From assembly GCA_021442155.1 (NCBI GenBank), contig CM038221.1, positions 78,508,494-78,572,493 of the forward strand: a stretch of DNA of 64,000 nt. Direction: 5' to 3'. This document shows, piece after piece, positions 1 to 12,900 of this stretch. Below the pieces are notes generated by a model. That model saw nothing but the letters and a program-made list of their open reading frames with translations, ran no database searches and was not told the origin of the DNA. Every line of letters starts with the position of its first letter. Positions within the stretch are counted from its first letter, which is position 1. This DNA is from Cymbidium sinense (Eukaryota; Streptophyta; Magnoliopsida; Asparagales; Orchidaceae). A program made the translations under genes and the position numbers.

Positions 1-420
1 AAAGTCAAAAGACATGACCCTATACCACAAGATTCCAATCAAGGTTCTAAAAGTAGTGTTTCTTTCATCTTCAGAAGACATCTTGATTTAGTTATAGCTA
101 GATGATCCATCCATGAAGGAGAAGATTGCATGAGATGAGGCGATGTACACCATTAATTCTGGTATAGGAAGAGAAAACTCATCTTTAGGACATGCCTTTT
201 TAAGTCCCTAAAATCAATGCAAATATAAATTTGGCCATTCTTCTACTTAACAGGGTTGACACTAGCTAACTAGGTAGGATATTTTTTTCCCTGATGAAAC
301 TAGCATCTTTCAGTTTCTTGACTTCAGAAATGACTTGTTGTTCAATTTCTAAGCTTGGAGCTTAATAAGGGGTAATGCTAGGATCTATTGCTAGCTTATG
401 GAGCAACGGAGAGATAATCC
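1..420 (-). pseudogene. Reverse transcriptase N-terminal part, element 1
   Basis: This stretch aligns with 16,955-17,412 of element 2, where the N-terminal RT block (KQAPR, IPVKKKN, VDFRDL, FPLPI, DGSSGYN) can be read. The frame is broken by several short deletions. The codon after the conserved GYN is a stop (TAA, complement at 88-90) where element 3 keeps Gln. The same stop occurs in element 2 at 17,038-17,040. RT would copy element RNA into DNA inside virus-like particles; this copy cannot make it. Confidence 0.75.
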
Positions 421-1335
421 GGCATTTCTTCATAACTCCATGTGAAGCTCTTTAAACTCACCAATAACCTAACTAAGTCATTGGTTTCTTCTTCATTCAG
501 AACAATGATGTATGTGGAGGATTTTCTTCAACGAGGTTGATTTCTAGCTTGTCGATGTTGAATGAATCTCCTTCAAATTCCTGCCTCTTTGACTTGGAGA
601 TCATCGATCCAAGTTTCTAAACACACATTCTCATGAGAGTTGGGGATGAGAAGAACCTATCGATTCTAAATGATGGTAACAACTAGCAATAATTCATCGA
701 CCGACCCACCGCGTCAATCCTAATCCCGCTTTGATTGTGCTTCCTACGTATTGTTCCATAGCTTTTCAAAATATTTGTGCTGACCAAGTGTGAGGAACTA
801 AACCTGTATAAGATTTTGAACACAAGGAGTAAAAGTCAAAAGGTAATTCCATTAATTCTTTAAAGTATCTTCTCAAGTCCTACATCAACTTAGACTTGAG
901 GATGATGAACCCAAAAAAAACCACTTCTACTTCATGTCACTGGAAGACATAGGGACTTCCTTAACTACTAAACCTTCAACTTTTTGAGATGTAAGTGAGG
1001 TAAGAGCTAAGGTTCCCAACTGCTGCCTTATAGTTTCACATAAACTAGATTTGAATACTTCATTTTGCTTGGAGGCCTAGTCTTCATCTCTGGCTAGATC
1101 AAAAGTCACCTCTAATAAAACTCACTGAGAGGGATTGGCTGATATACTAATCACATTAGACTCATCCAACAGATTCCAAGTGAATAGTGAATTCTATGAA
1201 CTAGAACATGACCTCTATTGGTCAAGGCCAACAAGGGTCTCCCACCTCCTGAACTGTTTCTACCTGCCTACGGTGGAGGTTGAGCCTACCCACATGTCCA
1301 TATATGGAATGAATGTGGGTGGAATGTGATAATCT
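421..1335 (-). pseudogene. Linker between protease and RT, element 1
   Basis: This is homologous to 17,413-18,370 of element 2 and 51,090-52,075 of element 3. In element 3 the RT-proximal part still encodes an acidic peptide (EEINLTIDKLKEINLG, LLTEFKDCFTWSYEEM) of the type that precedes RT in Tat elements. In element 1 the segment is shredded by small deletions and has no useful frame. In Ogre elements an intron is known in this part of the gene; I could not define splice sites here. Confidence 0.55.
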
Positions 1336-2200
1336 ATTTCTTCTTCAATTCCCTTTCTTGTGTAATTTCTTTTTCTTTTCTTTCTTTTATCTTTTCTTTG
1401 CTTTTGCATTTGCATTTGAATTTTGTCCAAGTTCAAGAAAGGGTGTTTTGAGGAAGATAATTGCCACATCCTCATAGATCTCAACCTCTAACTAAAATGG
1501 CTTTTTTCCCCTGACACGATTCAATTCCATCTTTTGAATTTGATGCACCGATGAAGGAGGATGGAATGATCTTGATGTATCCAAGGCCTACCAAGCAAAG
1601 TAGTGAACAAAGTATTTGATTCAATGATGTAGAATTTGGCTTCAATCTTTCAATCACCGATCTCCAATGGTAACACTATAGAACCAAAAGCCCGATCACC
1701 CTGATCATTGAATCCTCTCAACATCATACTATCTCCTCAAAGAGTAAAGATGTCAATCTTAGTAGCAAGGGTCTTTACTCATAATTTCATGCACAATCAT
1801 GAGAACCTGAGTTTGAACCATCCATGTCAGTGATGTAGAGGGGACGGTTGTGCTCCAAGTCCCACAATAGAAGGTCTTCATCTATGAAGGTGATCTCTTG
1901 GGCTTCTTTTGCATAATGTGCTTCCTCACTTATAGCGATCAACTAAGCTAAGCATATTTCAAGGAGCCTTGATTAGTGATTCTTTTCTTTGATAAGACAA
2001 GGGCATCATATATGCTTATGATGGCAACTTTCTTAGATGAGAAAGGATTTGTAGTCCACCTTCATCTTCCACAAGCATATCCAAGGGTGGAGCATCTTGT
2101 GGAAGGGCTTCTTGATCTTACCAATGACTTATCTCTCATCAGGTGTGCCAAGAGGTAGAACCTTGCCACTATGGAGGTTGATAATATCTAGGTGATAAGT
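1336..2200 (-). pseudogene. Aspartic protease region, element 1
   Basis: The segment aligns with the intact 276-codon frame of element 2 at 18,374-19,204. It starts on the left with the pyrimidine-rich tract that encodes a Lys-rich C-terminus on the minus strand, and includes the block corresponding to GRPWIHQNKIVPSS of element 2. Repeated short deletions destroy the frame, including around the active-site loop. The protease of such elements matures the Gag-Pol polyprotein; this copy is dead. Confidence 0.6.
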
Positions 2201-5200
2201 TTGCTCACCTTTCTCCTATCCCTCAATCGGATGATTCCAAGTCTATCTCAAGAGGTGAACTGTAGTATTCGAGTTGGAAAGTCCAACTCAAATCATAAAA
2301 GATAAAATTATATAGTTAATTAGACTTGAAGAGTTATTTAGGAATAGAAGAAGATAACTCATCAAGAGACATAGATGTAATTCAAATTAGCTTTATTCTT
2401 CAATTTCTTAGAAGTATTTGGGGGTACAAAGTAGAAGTAAAGTATTGTAAGTGGAGTAAGGGATTTGATGCCCTTATCTTCTTATATAAGAGTTCTACAC
2501 TAGTAGAAGAAACAAAAGAGCTAGCTGAAATGTAGAAGTTACTGGTGTTGAAGTTGCAACTGAAGGTTGGAGTCTGGACACCGATCTGTGTGCTAAGGGC
2601 TATCCTGTGATGACACATCAAGCTCCCACTTTCTTAGAGTTGGCATTGGAATCTTGCATACCTTCCTTGGTGTTGGGGGTTTGAGCTGACTCAAGCACTT
2701 GCAAGGAAAGCTTCTTGATCTTTTGAATTATTTTCTTAGAGGTTTTAGACAAAGAAATGTTTCAAATAGTAGGATCACTTGTATCCCCAAGGATTGCCCT
2801 AATGGAACTGGAAGGTCATTCCACAAGGTATTCCTTTAGGATAACGACATCACCGTCTTGAAATGTTCAAGCCGCCCTTGAATGTAAAGCAATCCTCCAA
2901 AATGTGGCCTAACATATGGTGGTAAGGTAAAAGTTTGGATCATGACTCTGCTTACTTCCCATCTCCTAGGCTTGTATCGAAAATCAGTTTCTTTAAGAGA
3001 TTCTTAAAGATTTTCTTAATTACCTCTTAAAAGAATAAGGTTTGTTTAACTTATCTAATAGAGTAGGTGGACCATAGCTACCCTGGGATATGCATGCATT
3101 GTGGTGGTATGGTGAGGCGGTGGCTGTGTTGGCTATGGAGGCTGTGGAGGTTAGTATGGTGGTGGCAAAGGAGGTGGAGGCTCTGAGGTTGTGGTCTCTC
3201 ACCGATCTCTAGCTACTTGTCAACCACTCGCTACTACTTTGTTTTCATAGACCTTTTGGGATTTCTGCAGTAACCGATCTAGAAAGGCAACTATTTGGCC
3301 TCTCCTTGTAGACTAGCCATTGATTAGCTTCTCAAATGTCTTTATGGTGAAGAAAGCATGAAGGAGACGCCATGGATATTCTTCAAGAGAATCTCAATGG
3401 CATGTTGTTCAACTGGTTCACACTTCATACTTAAGTTACGCATCGAGAATATAATCAACAAGTGACTCACCAGTCTATTGCTACAATGAGATCACTACAA
3501 TAACCCTTTCTTGAGCTCCAACAAATCTTGATGAAGAGTTGCTCTAACTCAAATAAATCAACTGTTGGAAGTTTAGCATACCAATCAAAGCACCGCTAGG
3601 CTACTAACAAAGAGTCTAAAGAGTAAAGCATCACACCTACATTGCAATAACATAAGTGAGCGATATATGTTCTTTCCCACGCCATCAAAGCTTTGAAAAG
3701 GAGGCACGAAACCCTTGGGATATAGATGCATCAATTCCTTGGGTAGGGTCTACTTTGGAATCAATGATCCTCCCGGCTTGAGCCAAAGCTTCCTTCACCT
3801 ATGCTCAACCATGATTTTCATCTTTTCATTTATGGAGGTACTATCCACTACCTTCATACAAACTAGTGCTCTTGCTCAATGAGAGGTGTCTTAACGGTCT
3901 AAGACATGCACAGCCGATATAAATTGTACTAGGATGAATTAGAGGCTTATTTTTCAAGCAATCTTAACGACGCTAACAAGTCTGTGTGCCATCTTATCAA
4001 TCTATTTGTTTTTCTACCTTAACTACTGTCGAAGGTGATGGATAGATTCTGCAGTTTCTCCTTGATCAACCTCATCACCTTCCATGGATTGTTGGTCCCT
4101 AAGAAGAGAACCTATAGTATTGATTATGCATACGATAGTAGAATCCCCTATTAAGTCATCTTCATTAGGATCAAAGCTGACTCTTTCTTCATCAAACCAT
4201 GCGTACCCTAAGATCTCATTTTTCTCCATAAAATAGTGTGTAACTATCTCATCTAAGGATGATAACGAGGTACAAATAGTTTAATGACGGTGATCACTAA
4301 TGCACCGAGCACCGACCTCACTTGGGAGTCAATCTGCATCAGACTAGAAGAATGATAATCTCATTGATATTAGTAATAGTGCAATTCTAGGATGATCCTC
4401 TACCACTGCTGCAACTGAATTGTCATCTAGAATATCTGTGATAGTTGTCACCATCTCCGCATGTGGCTGTATGGGTGGAGTTGGTGAAGGAACCACCATG
4501 CTCGGGTTGCCACTCCTTCGCACCACCACCAAAAGTTGAGTAGAGAGCGCCCTACCACAATGGGTGGTGTAGGAGGAGTAGGATTCCTTGGCCGTAGCCG
4601 GATCACCAACATGGTACATTTTTCCCCAAATGCGGTCTTCATGGCCTTAGATGGAATGGGTGATGAAAACTGATGATGGCGAGGAGTAAAATGATGGGGT
4701 GGAGACACCACCAACTCTATATAGTGAGCCCCTATGGTGGTGGTCCCCGTGAGAAGAATACTATTAGATGGTCGCGGGGTAGCGCTGAGATGGAAAATCA
4801 ACCAGTGAGAGACATGACCGAACCTCCATTGCTCTCTACAGTAATATGATGTATGGCCTCATGGGCCCTCTCTTGATGGATCCCCTCTATGAGGGATAAT
4901 AGATTGAAGATCGAACTGGGTACCATACTCTGAGCATCCAGATTCTCCCACTGGTAGAGCAAAGGCGTATAACCTCCTACTCCTAGAAATATGGCTGTAG
5001 ATGCACCAGGAGGAGGTGAAATCCTCCGGAATCTTCTATCGATCAGAGAGGATGAAACTAGTTTTCATAACGGGTGAAGTGATCATGGAGACTCATCCAT
5101 GGTGATTTAGCAAGCCTCTAGCTATTCAGTGGAACCATTTGACCATACATTCTTGTTCCTAGGTGCAGTAGATGAGAGTGACTAGACCATACTCAAATGT

Positions 5201-5535
5201 AGACAAGCCAAACTAGGGGAGCCTTACCCTTGAGGGTATAAATGGTAGCTAGCATGCACTGGGCAACATGTGCAACTCTAGGATGAACAAATAGAATTGA
5301 ACCTAGTAAAACCACTAAAGTTTGTGGTACTACGATTTTCCGTGAGGATATTTGAATCAGGGTCTATCGATGACCGCCTCACCACCTTTTTCCTACCGAT
5401 GGTGAGAATGCCCACAAGTGATCGCCCCTCAAATCCACCAAAGTGGATCAAGGGTGGGTCCAAATGAGGAAGTCACGATCTAAGGCTAGATCCATGTTGT
5501 GAGGGAAAGTAAAGACAAATTTTTGAGAATTGGCC
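2201..5535 (-). pseudogene. Gag remnant, element 1
   Basis: In minus-strand order it holds an N-terminal conserved peptide (about 5,270-5,530: LIHFGGFEG, RKKVVR), a Pro-rich stretch (4,450-4,800), the Retrotrans_gag-like core (about 3,300-3,740, aligned with 54,240-54,548 of element 3), and a His/Cys motif region near 2,840-2,960. It is heavily broken by stops and frameshifts, and many short losses relative to element 2 are visible. Gag would form the particle shell. The start codon cannot be fixed; coding similarity to elements 2 and 3 begins just left of the hairpin array. Confidence 0.7.
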
Positions 5536-5639
5536 ATTGCACTAACTGAAGTAAACTAAAACTAAAACTGTACTTGCACTGATTGAAAAGGATCTGCAAT
5601 GAGAAATAAACTTGTATCAATTTTATACCTCCATAGATT

Positions 5640-7800
5640 TTGAATTTTGAATTTTTAAACTTTGAACCCATATCTAACAACTTGGAAGTGTTAAGTGGGG
5701 TTCAAATGAATTTGAAAAGATTGATTTAAAAAGGAATTTGAATATGAATCTGAACTTCAATAAATTTAGGTATGTTGAACTATGGATTCAAAATTTGATA
5801 AGATGCTTCCATAAGTTCAGGTTTTGAATTTGAATTTGTGATTTGGAAGATTTCCTTCAATAAATTTGTGTATGTTAAAGTAAGGGTCATTGGTTTTTTG
5901 TTTGAATGTTTTTGAATTTTACACTTAGTAAATTTAGGTATGCTAAGTGAAGTGAAAGTGATAGGATGCTTCCATAAGTTCATTTTTTGTTTTGAATTTG
6001 AGTTTTTTGTGATTTGGAAGACCCTTTCCTTCAACAAATTTGTGTATGTTAAAGTAAGGGTCAAGTTGGTTTTTTTTTGTTTGAATGTTTTTGGAATTTT
6101 GCTTACTTAGTAAATTTAGGTATGCTAAGTGAAGTGAAAGTGATTGTTCCTTTTTTATGGATTTTATTTTATTTTGATTTTTGAAAATTTTTGGAACTCT
6201 TACTTACCAAATTTAGGTATGCTAGGTAAATAATCCAAGTGTGTTTGTTTAATTTTTGAAAATAGGATTCTTAGCAAATTTAGGTGTGCTAAGAAAATCC
6301 TAAGTGTTTCATTTGTTTGAAATGTTTTGATTTTTGAAAAGGGTAGGATCCTTAGCAAATTTGGTATGCTAATGGAATCTTAAATGTTTTATTTTGTTTT
6401 TGATATGTTTTGAAAGTGGAGATTCAATTTTAGCAAATTTGGTATGCTAAAGATGAAATCCCATTTGGTTTTATGAAATGGAAATTTCACTTAGCAAATT
6501 TGAGTATGCTAAATGAAATTCCAAATGGTGTGTTTGAAATTTTGATTTTTTATTTTTAAAAATGGAAACTTCCCTTAGCAAATTTGGTATGCTAAGGGTG
6601 AAGTTCCAAAGTGTTTTGAGAAATTTTTTGTTTTGATTTGGAAAATTTTACTTAGCAAATTTGAGTATGTTAAATGAAGTTCCAAAATATGTTTTGAAAT
6701 TTTTGATTTTGATTTGGAAACTTTACTTAACAAATTTGGGTATGTTAAATGAAGTTCCAAATGTGTTTGAAAAATTTTGAATTTGATTTTGATTTGGAAA
6801 CTTTACTTAACAAATTTGGTATGTTAAATGAAGTTCCAAATGTATGTTTTGAAAAAAATTTTGATTTGGAGACTTCACTTAACAAATTTGGGTATGTTAA
6901 ATGAAGTTCCAAATGTTTTGAAAATTTTGATTTTGATTTGAAACTTCACTTAAAATGCTAAATGAAGTTCCAAATATGTTTGAAATTTTGAAATATGATT
7001 GTTGATTTAATTTTTTTGAGAAACCTCACTTAACAAATTTAGGTATGTAAATGAGTTCCAATTTTATTTTTGAAATGTGAAATTTTTTATTTGATTTTTA
7101 TTTGGAATTTCAACTTAAAAATATGAAATATGTTTAAGAATTTTTAAAAATGATTTTGATTTTTAGTTTGAAATGAAACTTCATTTAATAAATTTGAGTA
7201 TATTAAATGAAGATTCCAAATGTGTTTTTAAAAAATTTTGATTTTGATTTATTTGAACTTTCTATTTAATGTACTAAGTGAATTCCAAATATATGTTTGA
7301 AATTTTTTTGAAATATGATTATTGATTTTAATTTTTTTAAAGAACATTCAACAAATTGAGTATGTAGAATGGAGATCAATTTTTATTTTGAATGTGAAAT
7401 TTTGTGTGTGATTTGCTTTTGAAAGGGAGGAATTCAACTTAAAACATATGAAATATGTTTAAGTGGATTTATTAAAAGATATTTTATTTTTGTTGAATGA
7501 ATCTTCATTTATTAAATTGAGTATATTAAATGAAGATGTTCATTTTTTTGAAAATTTTGATTTTGTTTAAATGAACTTATTCAATAAGTGTGTGTATATT
7601 GAATGAAGATATATGCTTTTTTTGAAAATTTAATTTTGTTTATTAAATGAATTCATTCAATTGAGTATTAATGAAGAATTCATGTGCTTTTGAAAATTTA
7701 ATTTTGTTTACAATGAACTTTCATTCAATAAGTGAATGTATTGAATAGAAAAATTCATATGTGCTTTTGAAAACTTTATTATGATTGTGATTTTTAGAAA
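5640..7800 (-). repeat. Tandem hairpin array in 5' leader, element 1
   Basis: About 25 degenerate units spaced roughly 60-90 bp lie between gag and the LTR. A typical unit has two arms around a loop near AAATTTGGGTA: for example left arm 6,480-6,496 and right arm 6,507-6,522, or 6,564-6,580 with 6,590-6,607. Arms differ between units (TTAGCA with TGCTAA, TTAACA with TGTTAA, and extended CTTCCCTTAG with CTAAGGGTGAAG) yet stay complementary. Units decay toward the right, where the arms become ATTCAATA-like. There is no coding potential. Confidence 0.85.
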
Positions 7801-8005
7801 ACATGATTGTTCATTTTATTTTGAAAATGACATCTTTATTAAAGTGAATTTGATTGAAGATGTTCATTTGTGCTTTTGGAAAACATTATTAGTTTTAACA
7901 ATTATAATGAGGGGGAAGAAATTTTGTGGAAAATATTTTGTTAAGTGCATTTTTGAAAAAGCAAAGTTCTTTATGGAAGATTTATTATTTTTAGGATGAA
8001 CCTTT

Positions 8006-8125
8006 CCTTATCATGAAAATGATAAGGAGGAAGTCTTTAAGTTATTTTTTATTTAGATCTTTTCATTTTACCCATTGAGAACTAATAGGGGTTTTAAGAC
8101 CAACAAGGAATGCGGTCCTAAAACC
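8006..8125 (-). promoter_or_regulatory. Leader hairpins next to primer site, element 1
   Basis: Arms CCTTATCAT (8,006-8,014) and ATGATAAGG (8,019-8,027) enclose a 4-nt loop. Arms GGTTTTAAGACC (8,090-8,101) and GGTCCTAAAACC (8,114-8,125) form a second hairpin. A middle hairpin is degraded here (CCATTGAG with CTAATAGG). All three recur at the same place in elements 2 and 3. A role as leader RNA structure for packaging, dimerisation or translation is inference. Confidence 0.65.
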
Positions 8126-8260
8126 TAAAGATGTTGGCTAACTTAACTCAAGAATGAAATGAGAGTGCCAATAAAAGAAGGATAGTCATTCATACCAAAG
8201 TACAAACCCACTATCGATACTCAAAGACAATGATCATTTACCAAAGATGGAGAGAGGAAC

Positions 8261-8276
8261 CATCCCAGAAGTTTAA
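8261..8276 (-). other. Degraded primer binding site, element 1
   Basis: This is the position equivalent to the primer site of element 3 (58,211-58,230). Only CATCCC and a few following bases remain; the CCA-end part is lost. It sits just left of the LTR edge. Confidence 0.4.
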
Positions 8277-9905
8277 AAAATCTATGGTGAGAATTCTATA
8301 GGGAGTCCTTCAAATGTGGAGAAAGAAAAGAACACCTATATAAAATTCATCTTGGTAAGATGCCACAGATCAGATGTACTTATTCGTGATCATACATCAA
8401 GGAAATAGTGTACTATATGGAGATAGAAGTCACTACCCTTTAATGGAACCAATCACCTCAATAAGGACTCCTAAGGATGATGGTATGCATATGTACCAGA
8501 TTCTTTTACATGGAAAAGTAAAGTAGGTTTATTTTAAATCGTTCATTGTTTCCTATGGGGCAAGCCCCATAGTTAATTACATCCTAAGGATGATCCTTAG
8601 AAAACTCGATTAAGGTAAATGATCGTTATCTTTGAAGATTTCAATAGAAGGACTATCAATCGATTGGTTTATTTGAAGATCAAATGGGATTGATCAAGAG
8701 GGAGTTATTATCGAAGCCAAAAAGATAAGTAGGAGATGCTCATGATGCTAGAAACCTAGTGAGCATCTCAAACTATCCTAAAATTGGGCTTTACATTTTA
8801 AATTGATTTAGTTTGTTTGAGTTGCATTTTTCATTAGAATTTTAGGACTTAAGATTCCTTAACACAAGATTAAGGAAATGCCTAAGAGGTGATGAATTAT
8901 GCTTATGGCTCAAAGGGGAGAAGCAACCTCAAGAAATCTAGGGAGCTTGTGAGGCCAAAAAGCACAACCTAAATCTAAGGCAAAATGGGTAATTGGTTTG
9001 CCTCCAAGAGAGACAAACCACCCGGACTTGGACTTACAATCACGGGGTGGCCGCCAACAAACTCCTCCTATGATTTTAAATACATGTAGGAGAGTTTTTA
9101 TGCTTATGCAAGATAGCTAGGCTATTTTTTATTAAAGATCAAGTCCTAAACTACCCCTAAGAAGATTAGGTCATGTAAAGGAACATACTTCACATGACCT
9201 AAATCTAATTCAATTCAAATTTTTTGTGGACAATCATTTTAACTCAAGCTTATAGGATTTTTATGACTAATGCATGAGAAAGATTATTGGCCAAAATTAG
9301 AAAGGAGGTGAGTTTCCACCATGGCCTCAAAGGTCAAAAGGTTCTCGGCAAAGGTGGAAGCCCTCTGATCAAGAGTGAAATAAGATGCATTTGTGCATGA
9401 TATTATAAAGAAATGCTCATCCAGCTAAGGGGTTGCTAATTCTTTTATCTTGATTTTAAATCTAAGCTTTATGTGAGGTTATGAGTTGTTTAATTTTAAT
9501 TTGAGTTGTTAAGTTGGGTAAAAGATTTATTTTTCCTAAAGAGCCTAATCCACATCCAGTCCATACATAAAGCAAGGAAGAAACTAGGAAAATAATGCCA
9601 CTTAATGCAAAAGCTAAACAAATCATCAATCAATTTATAAAGCTAATAAAAAAGAATAAATGGTTGTTTGTGGTGAGCACCATTGCACAAACCAAAATAT
9701 CAAAATGTGTAGAATCTACCCTTATACAACTAAATTACAAATGAATATTATAATTAACCAAAGGAATTCATTATTATGGGGGTCTTCAAGCTTTATTCTT
9801 CTTTCTTTTCTCTTTCTTCTACTTCTTTCTTCTTTTGATCCTTTCTTCTTTTTGGTTCTTCCTTTGGATGGTTGGATGGTAGAATGTCCAAGGCTTCACA
9901 TGGTG

Positions 9906-9924
9906 CATAAGATGAAATCTTATG
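9906..9924 (-). promoter_or_regulatory. Conserved LTR hairpin, LTR-A
   Basis: Arms CATAAGAT (9,906-9,913) and ATCTTATG (9,917-9,924) pair perfectly around GAA. The equivalents in LTR-B (27,209-27,227), LTR-C (41,124-41,142) and LTR-D (59,917-59,933) keep the pairing with changed bases. It lies a short way right of a long pyrimidine tract (GA-rich on the element strand). It may be part of the R/U5 RNA or a terminator-like element; its function is unknown. Confidence 0.55.
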
Positions 9925-12900
9925 ACCAATGCGTACCTTAATCCCCATAACAAATCATTCCAAAATCCTAATTATACAAATTTTTACATGAAAAGGAAAA
10001 GTAGAAATCTAACTAACACATGCAAAACAAAGGTTAGTTAAATCACACCACATAAATCCCAAGCATGTATATTGGACTTATCACCCCACACATGGGTGAC
10101 TAAGTCCACCTATGGATTACGCTTAGGGTATAAGCACCACAAGCAAAGCATTTATATTTTTTTATGATAGCACTTAAGTAGAATCCCCTACGAGAAAGAA
10201 TAGTTAGACTAAGCACATGTACCATTCATTCTATGCATACACCCAACATCAGTCTAAAATATATATCACAAAATATAACATCAAACCATGCATCGACTTA
10301 ACCTAAAGCTAGAAGTGGTGACTTAGGCTAATGTGTGTGCTTTGAAGGTTTGTGTGGTATGCTTAGTTTAGGTTTATTTTTCTAAGTGTGAAGAACATGT
10401 TCAACTTAGAGGAGGGTTTCATTTAAGTTGTTTAATTTTGGGTTGGTTTTATTTTATGTTTTAATTTGGTTTTAAGTGAAACCTACAATTAATTACTAAG
10501 TTATGAAGAGAAGAAAGAGAAGAGAACTTCTCTTTCCTTCCCTAACCTTAAGTAATTTCTAAAGTAGTTCACATGTTTTAGTTTCATTTAGGTGAATGTT
10601 TTGATTACATCTTTTAATCAATCCTAAGTTTAGATAAACTCTAAACAAACCTATTCAAAAGAAAGGCATTTTAAGATTAAATAAAATGAATCAAAATTCA
10701 CATGACACATTACTTCATTTCTTTCCCAACATATATAACATTCATATGGATGGACCCTAAGCATATCTATACATGCAAATGAGAGTAGTTAACACACTTT
10801 ATTATGCATTCTAAGTATCTATTTAAGAAAATTTAGAAGTTGAATATGCATGATTTTTCTTAAGTAGAAAAGTTTTTCCTTATCCAAAATTTCACATATA
10901 CATGAAAGCAAGAAAGGCATAAGTGAGTACAGTGCCATTGTTAACTAGAGTGTAAGGTAGAAGACCTACTTTGGGCTACTTAAAGCCTCACAACCTTGGG
11001 GTTGTCCAGACTAATATACCACTTTCCTTAAGTGCAAAATGTATATAAAAGAAATGAAATGAAGAAGGAATATGCAAAAGTTGTTTAATATATTTGTTTT
11101 ATTTATGCAATTTATTCATGAAAGTGTAGGTAACCTTTATTATATGGTAGCATAGGGATGAATATGATAGAATTAAGTGAGTGTTGGGTTCTTTTCAAAT
11201 GAACCTACATCTACAAAATTCTATTCAAAAACTAACATAAGAGAAAGAAAGGAAACTATACTAAACATATATTTATAATATTTCACATGCAAGCTTATAA
11301 TTAAGATATGAATAGAACACTTTTAGATTTGGTGTTTGGTTTATATGTTTTGAAAATAATTTGGTTTTAGTAGTGATAATAGCCACTCATGTTTTACTTT
11401 AGCCAACACATGCACATTTGACATAAAGTAAACCATTTCATTTTAAAATTTGAAACATGAAATTATGAATGCATCGAATCACATGGAATACAACTTAACA
11501 TGTTGGGAAAGATCTAAAGCAATGAAAGAATGTAAACAAACTCACTTTACTTAAATCCTAAAGACATTCTTAAGGAATAAGAAAATTTAGAATAAATCAA
11601 AGTGAATTTCAAAATGATTTTTGTTTAGTTTGAAGTTTGATTTAATTTTGAAAAGGTGAGATGAGTTTGTTGTTTCTAACCCATTCCCACATGTGTTTTA
11701 TATTTTTATTTAATTTTTAGATAATTAAATCCATTTTTAATCATTGATTAGGTTAAGGTATGAATTAAGTAGCTTAATTAAACCTTACCTACACCACCTT
11801 AGAAAATTAACTAAGTAATTATGAGCCAATGAGATGACATAAAACCACAAGGTATTTAAATTTGTAATGCACCTAATAATGAACGGGCCTAATGCAATTT
11901 GGCTCACAATTAAAAGTTAATTAAGTTAAGGGGTTTAGCTTAAGTACTTTTAAAACACCTTTTACACATGTGAATTGGGTTTTAATTTCTGAATTAGACT
12001 TAGGCTATTAAACACCTGAGCATCTAGCCAAAATAGATTAATTAAGTTCTAGCACTTTTTAGAATTTTGAAAATTATTTAAAGGGTGATTAATGAATTAA
12101 CCCTTAATTAAGAGGATTAAGGAAGAAAGAGGTTTAGGGAATAGCTTGGGAAATACCCAAAATTATTCCATAAACCCTACTCACTGGATCTACCTTAATC
12201 AATCCTAATCATAGGTAAATCACTAATCACATCTTAATTACCTTAATTATATGAAGGGTAATTAGGAATGAGCTAGCAATTCCAATTGATCCTCAATAAA
12301 TCTCAAGAAAATTAGGGAGGTAGGGTCATCCCCTAAAATGAACTAGAAATTTGAGATTATTGATGACTCTAATTAAAGATAATTAGCTAATTAAGATTCT
12401 AAAGAAACCAAATTTTGAAAGAGTAATCAAAATCCCTTGAAAATTTTTTAAATATTCTAGATGAAATTATTTTTCCATAGCATTTTTCCTTTTAATTTTT
12501 TTATTTTTCTATGAAGAGTTATGAATTTTTGAAGTTCTATGGATTAATTAAGAATTAATTAGGCATTTAACTAATCCCTACTTAATGCTCAGCTCATGGT
12601 ACGACACATGGCGGTGGCGGTTAGGGTGCTTTCCATGCATCGCACCATGAGGGTGTGACTTAAATGTCACATCCCAAATGGTGGCGGTGCACCTGATCCA
12701 TTATCAAAGATCGAGCTAAGTATTCCCTTGATTTTAAAAGGATAATGGATTTCTAAACATGCTAATCTCTCCATCTAAAATGCAGGATGGATGGAGATGT
12801 AAGTTCTTCCCCGATCAAGGATAATCCATGATCAAGGGAGATCAAATCATTTAGCATGGATCATCAAAACTTAACCCACACCATCTAAAATAGACCAATC

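Noticed and set aside
5640..7800. Regularly spaced repeats suggestive of a CRISPR array
   Set aside because: Repeats are degenerate inverted repeats and the sequence between them is itself repetitive and AT-rich; the surroundings are a plant retrotransposon.
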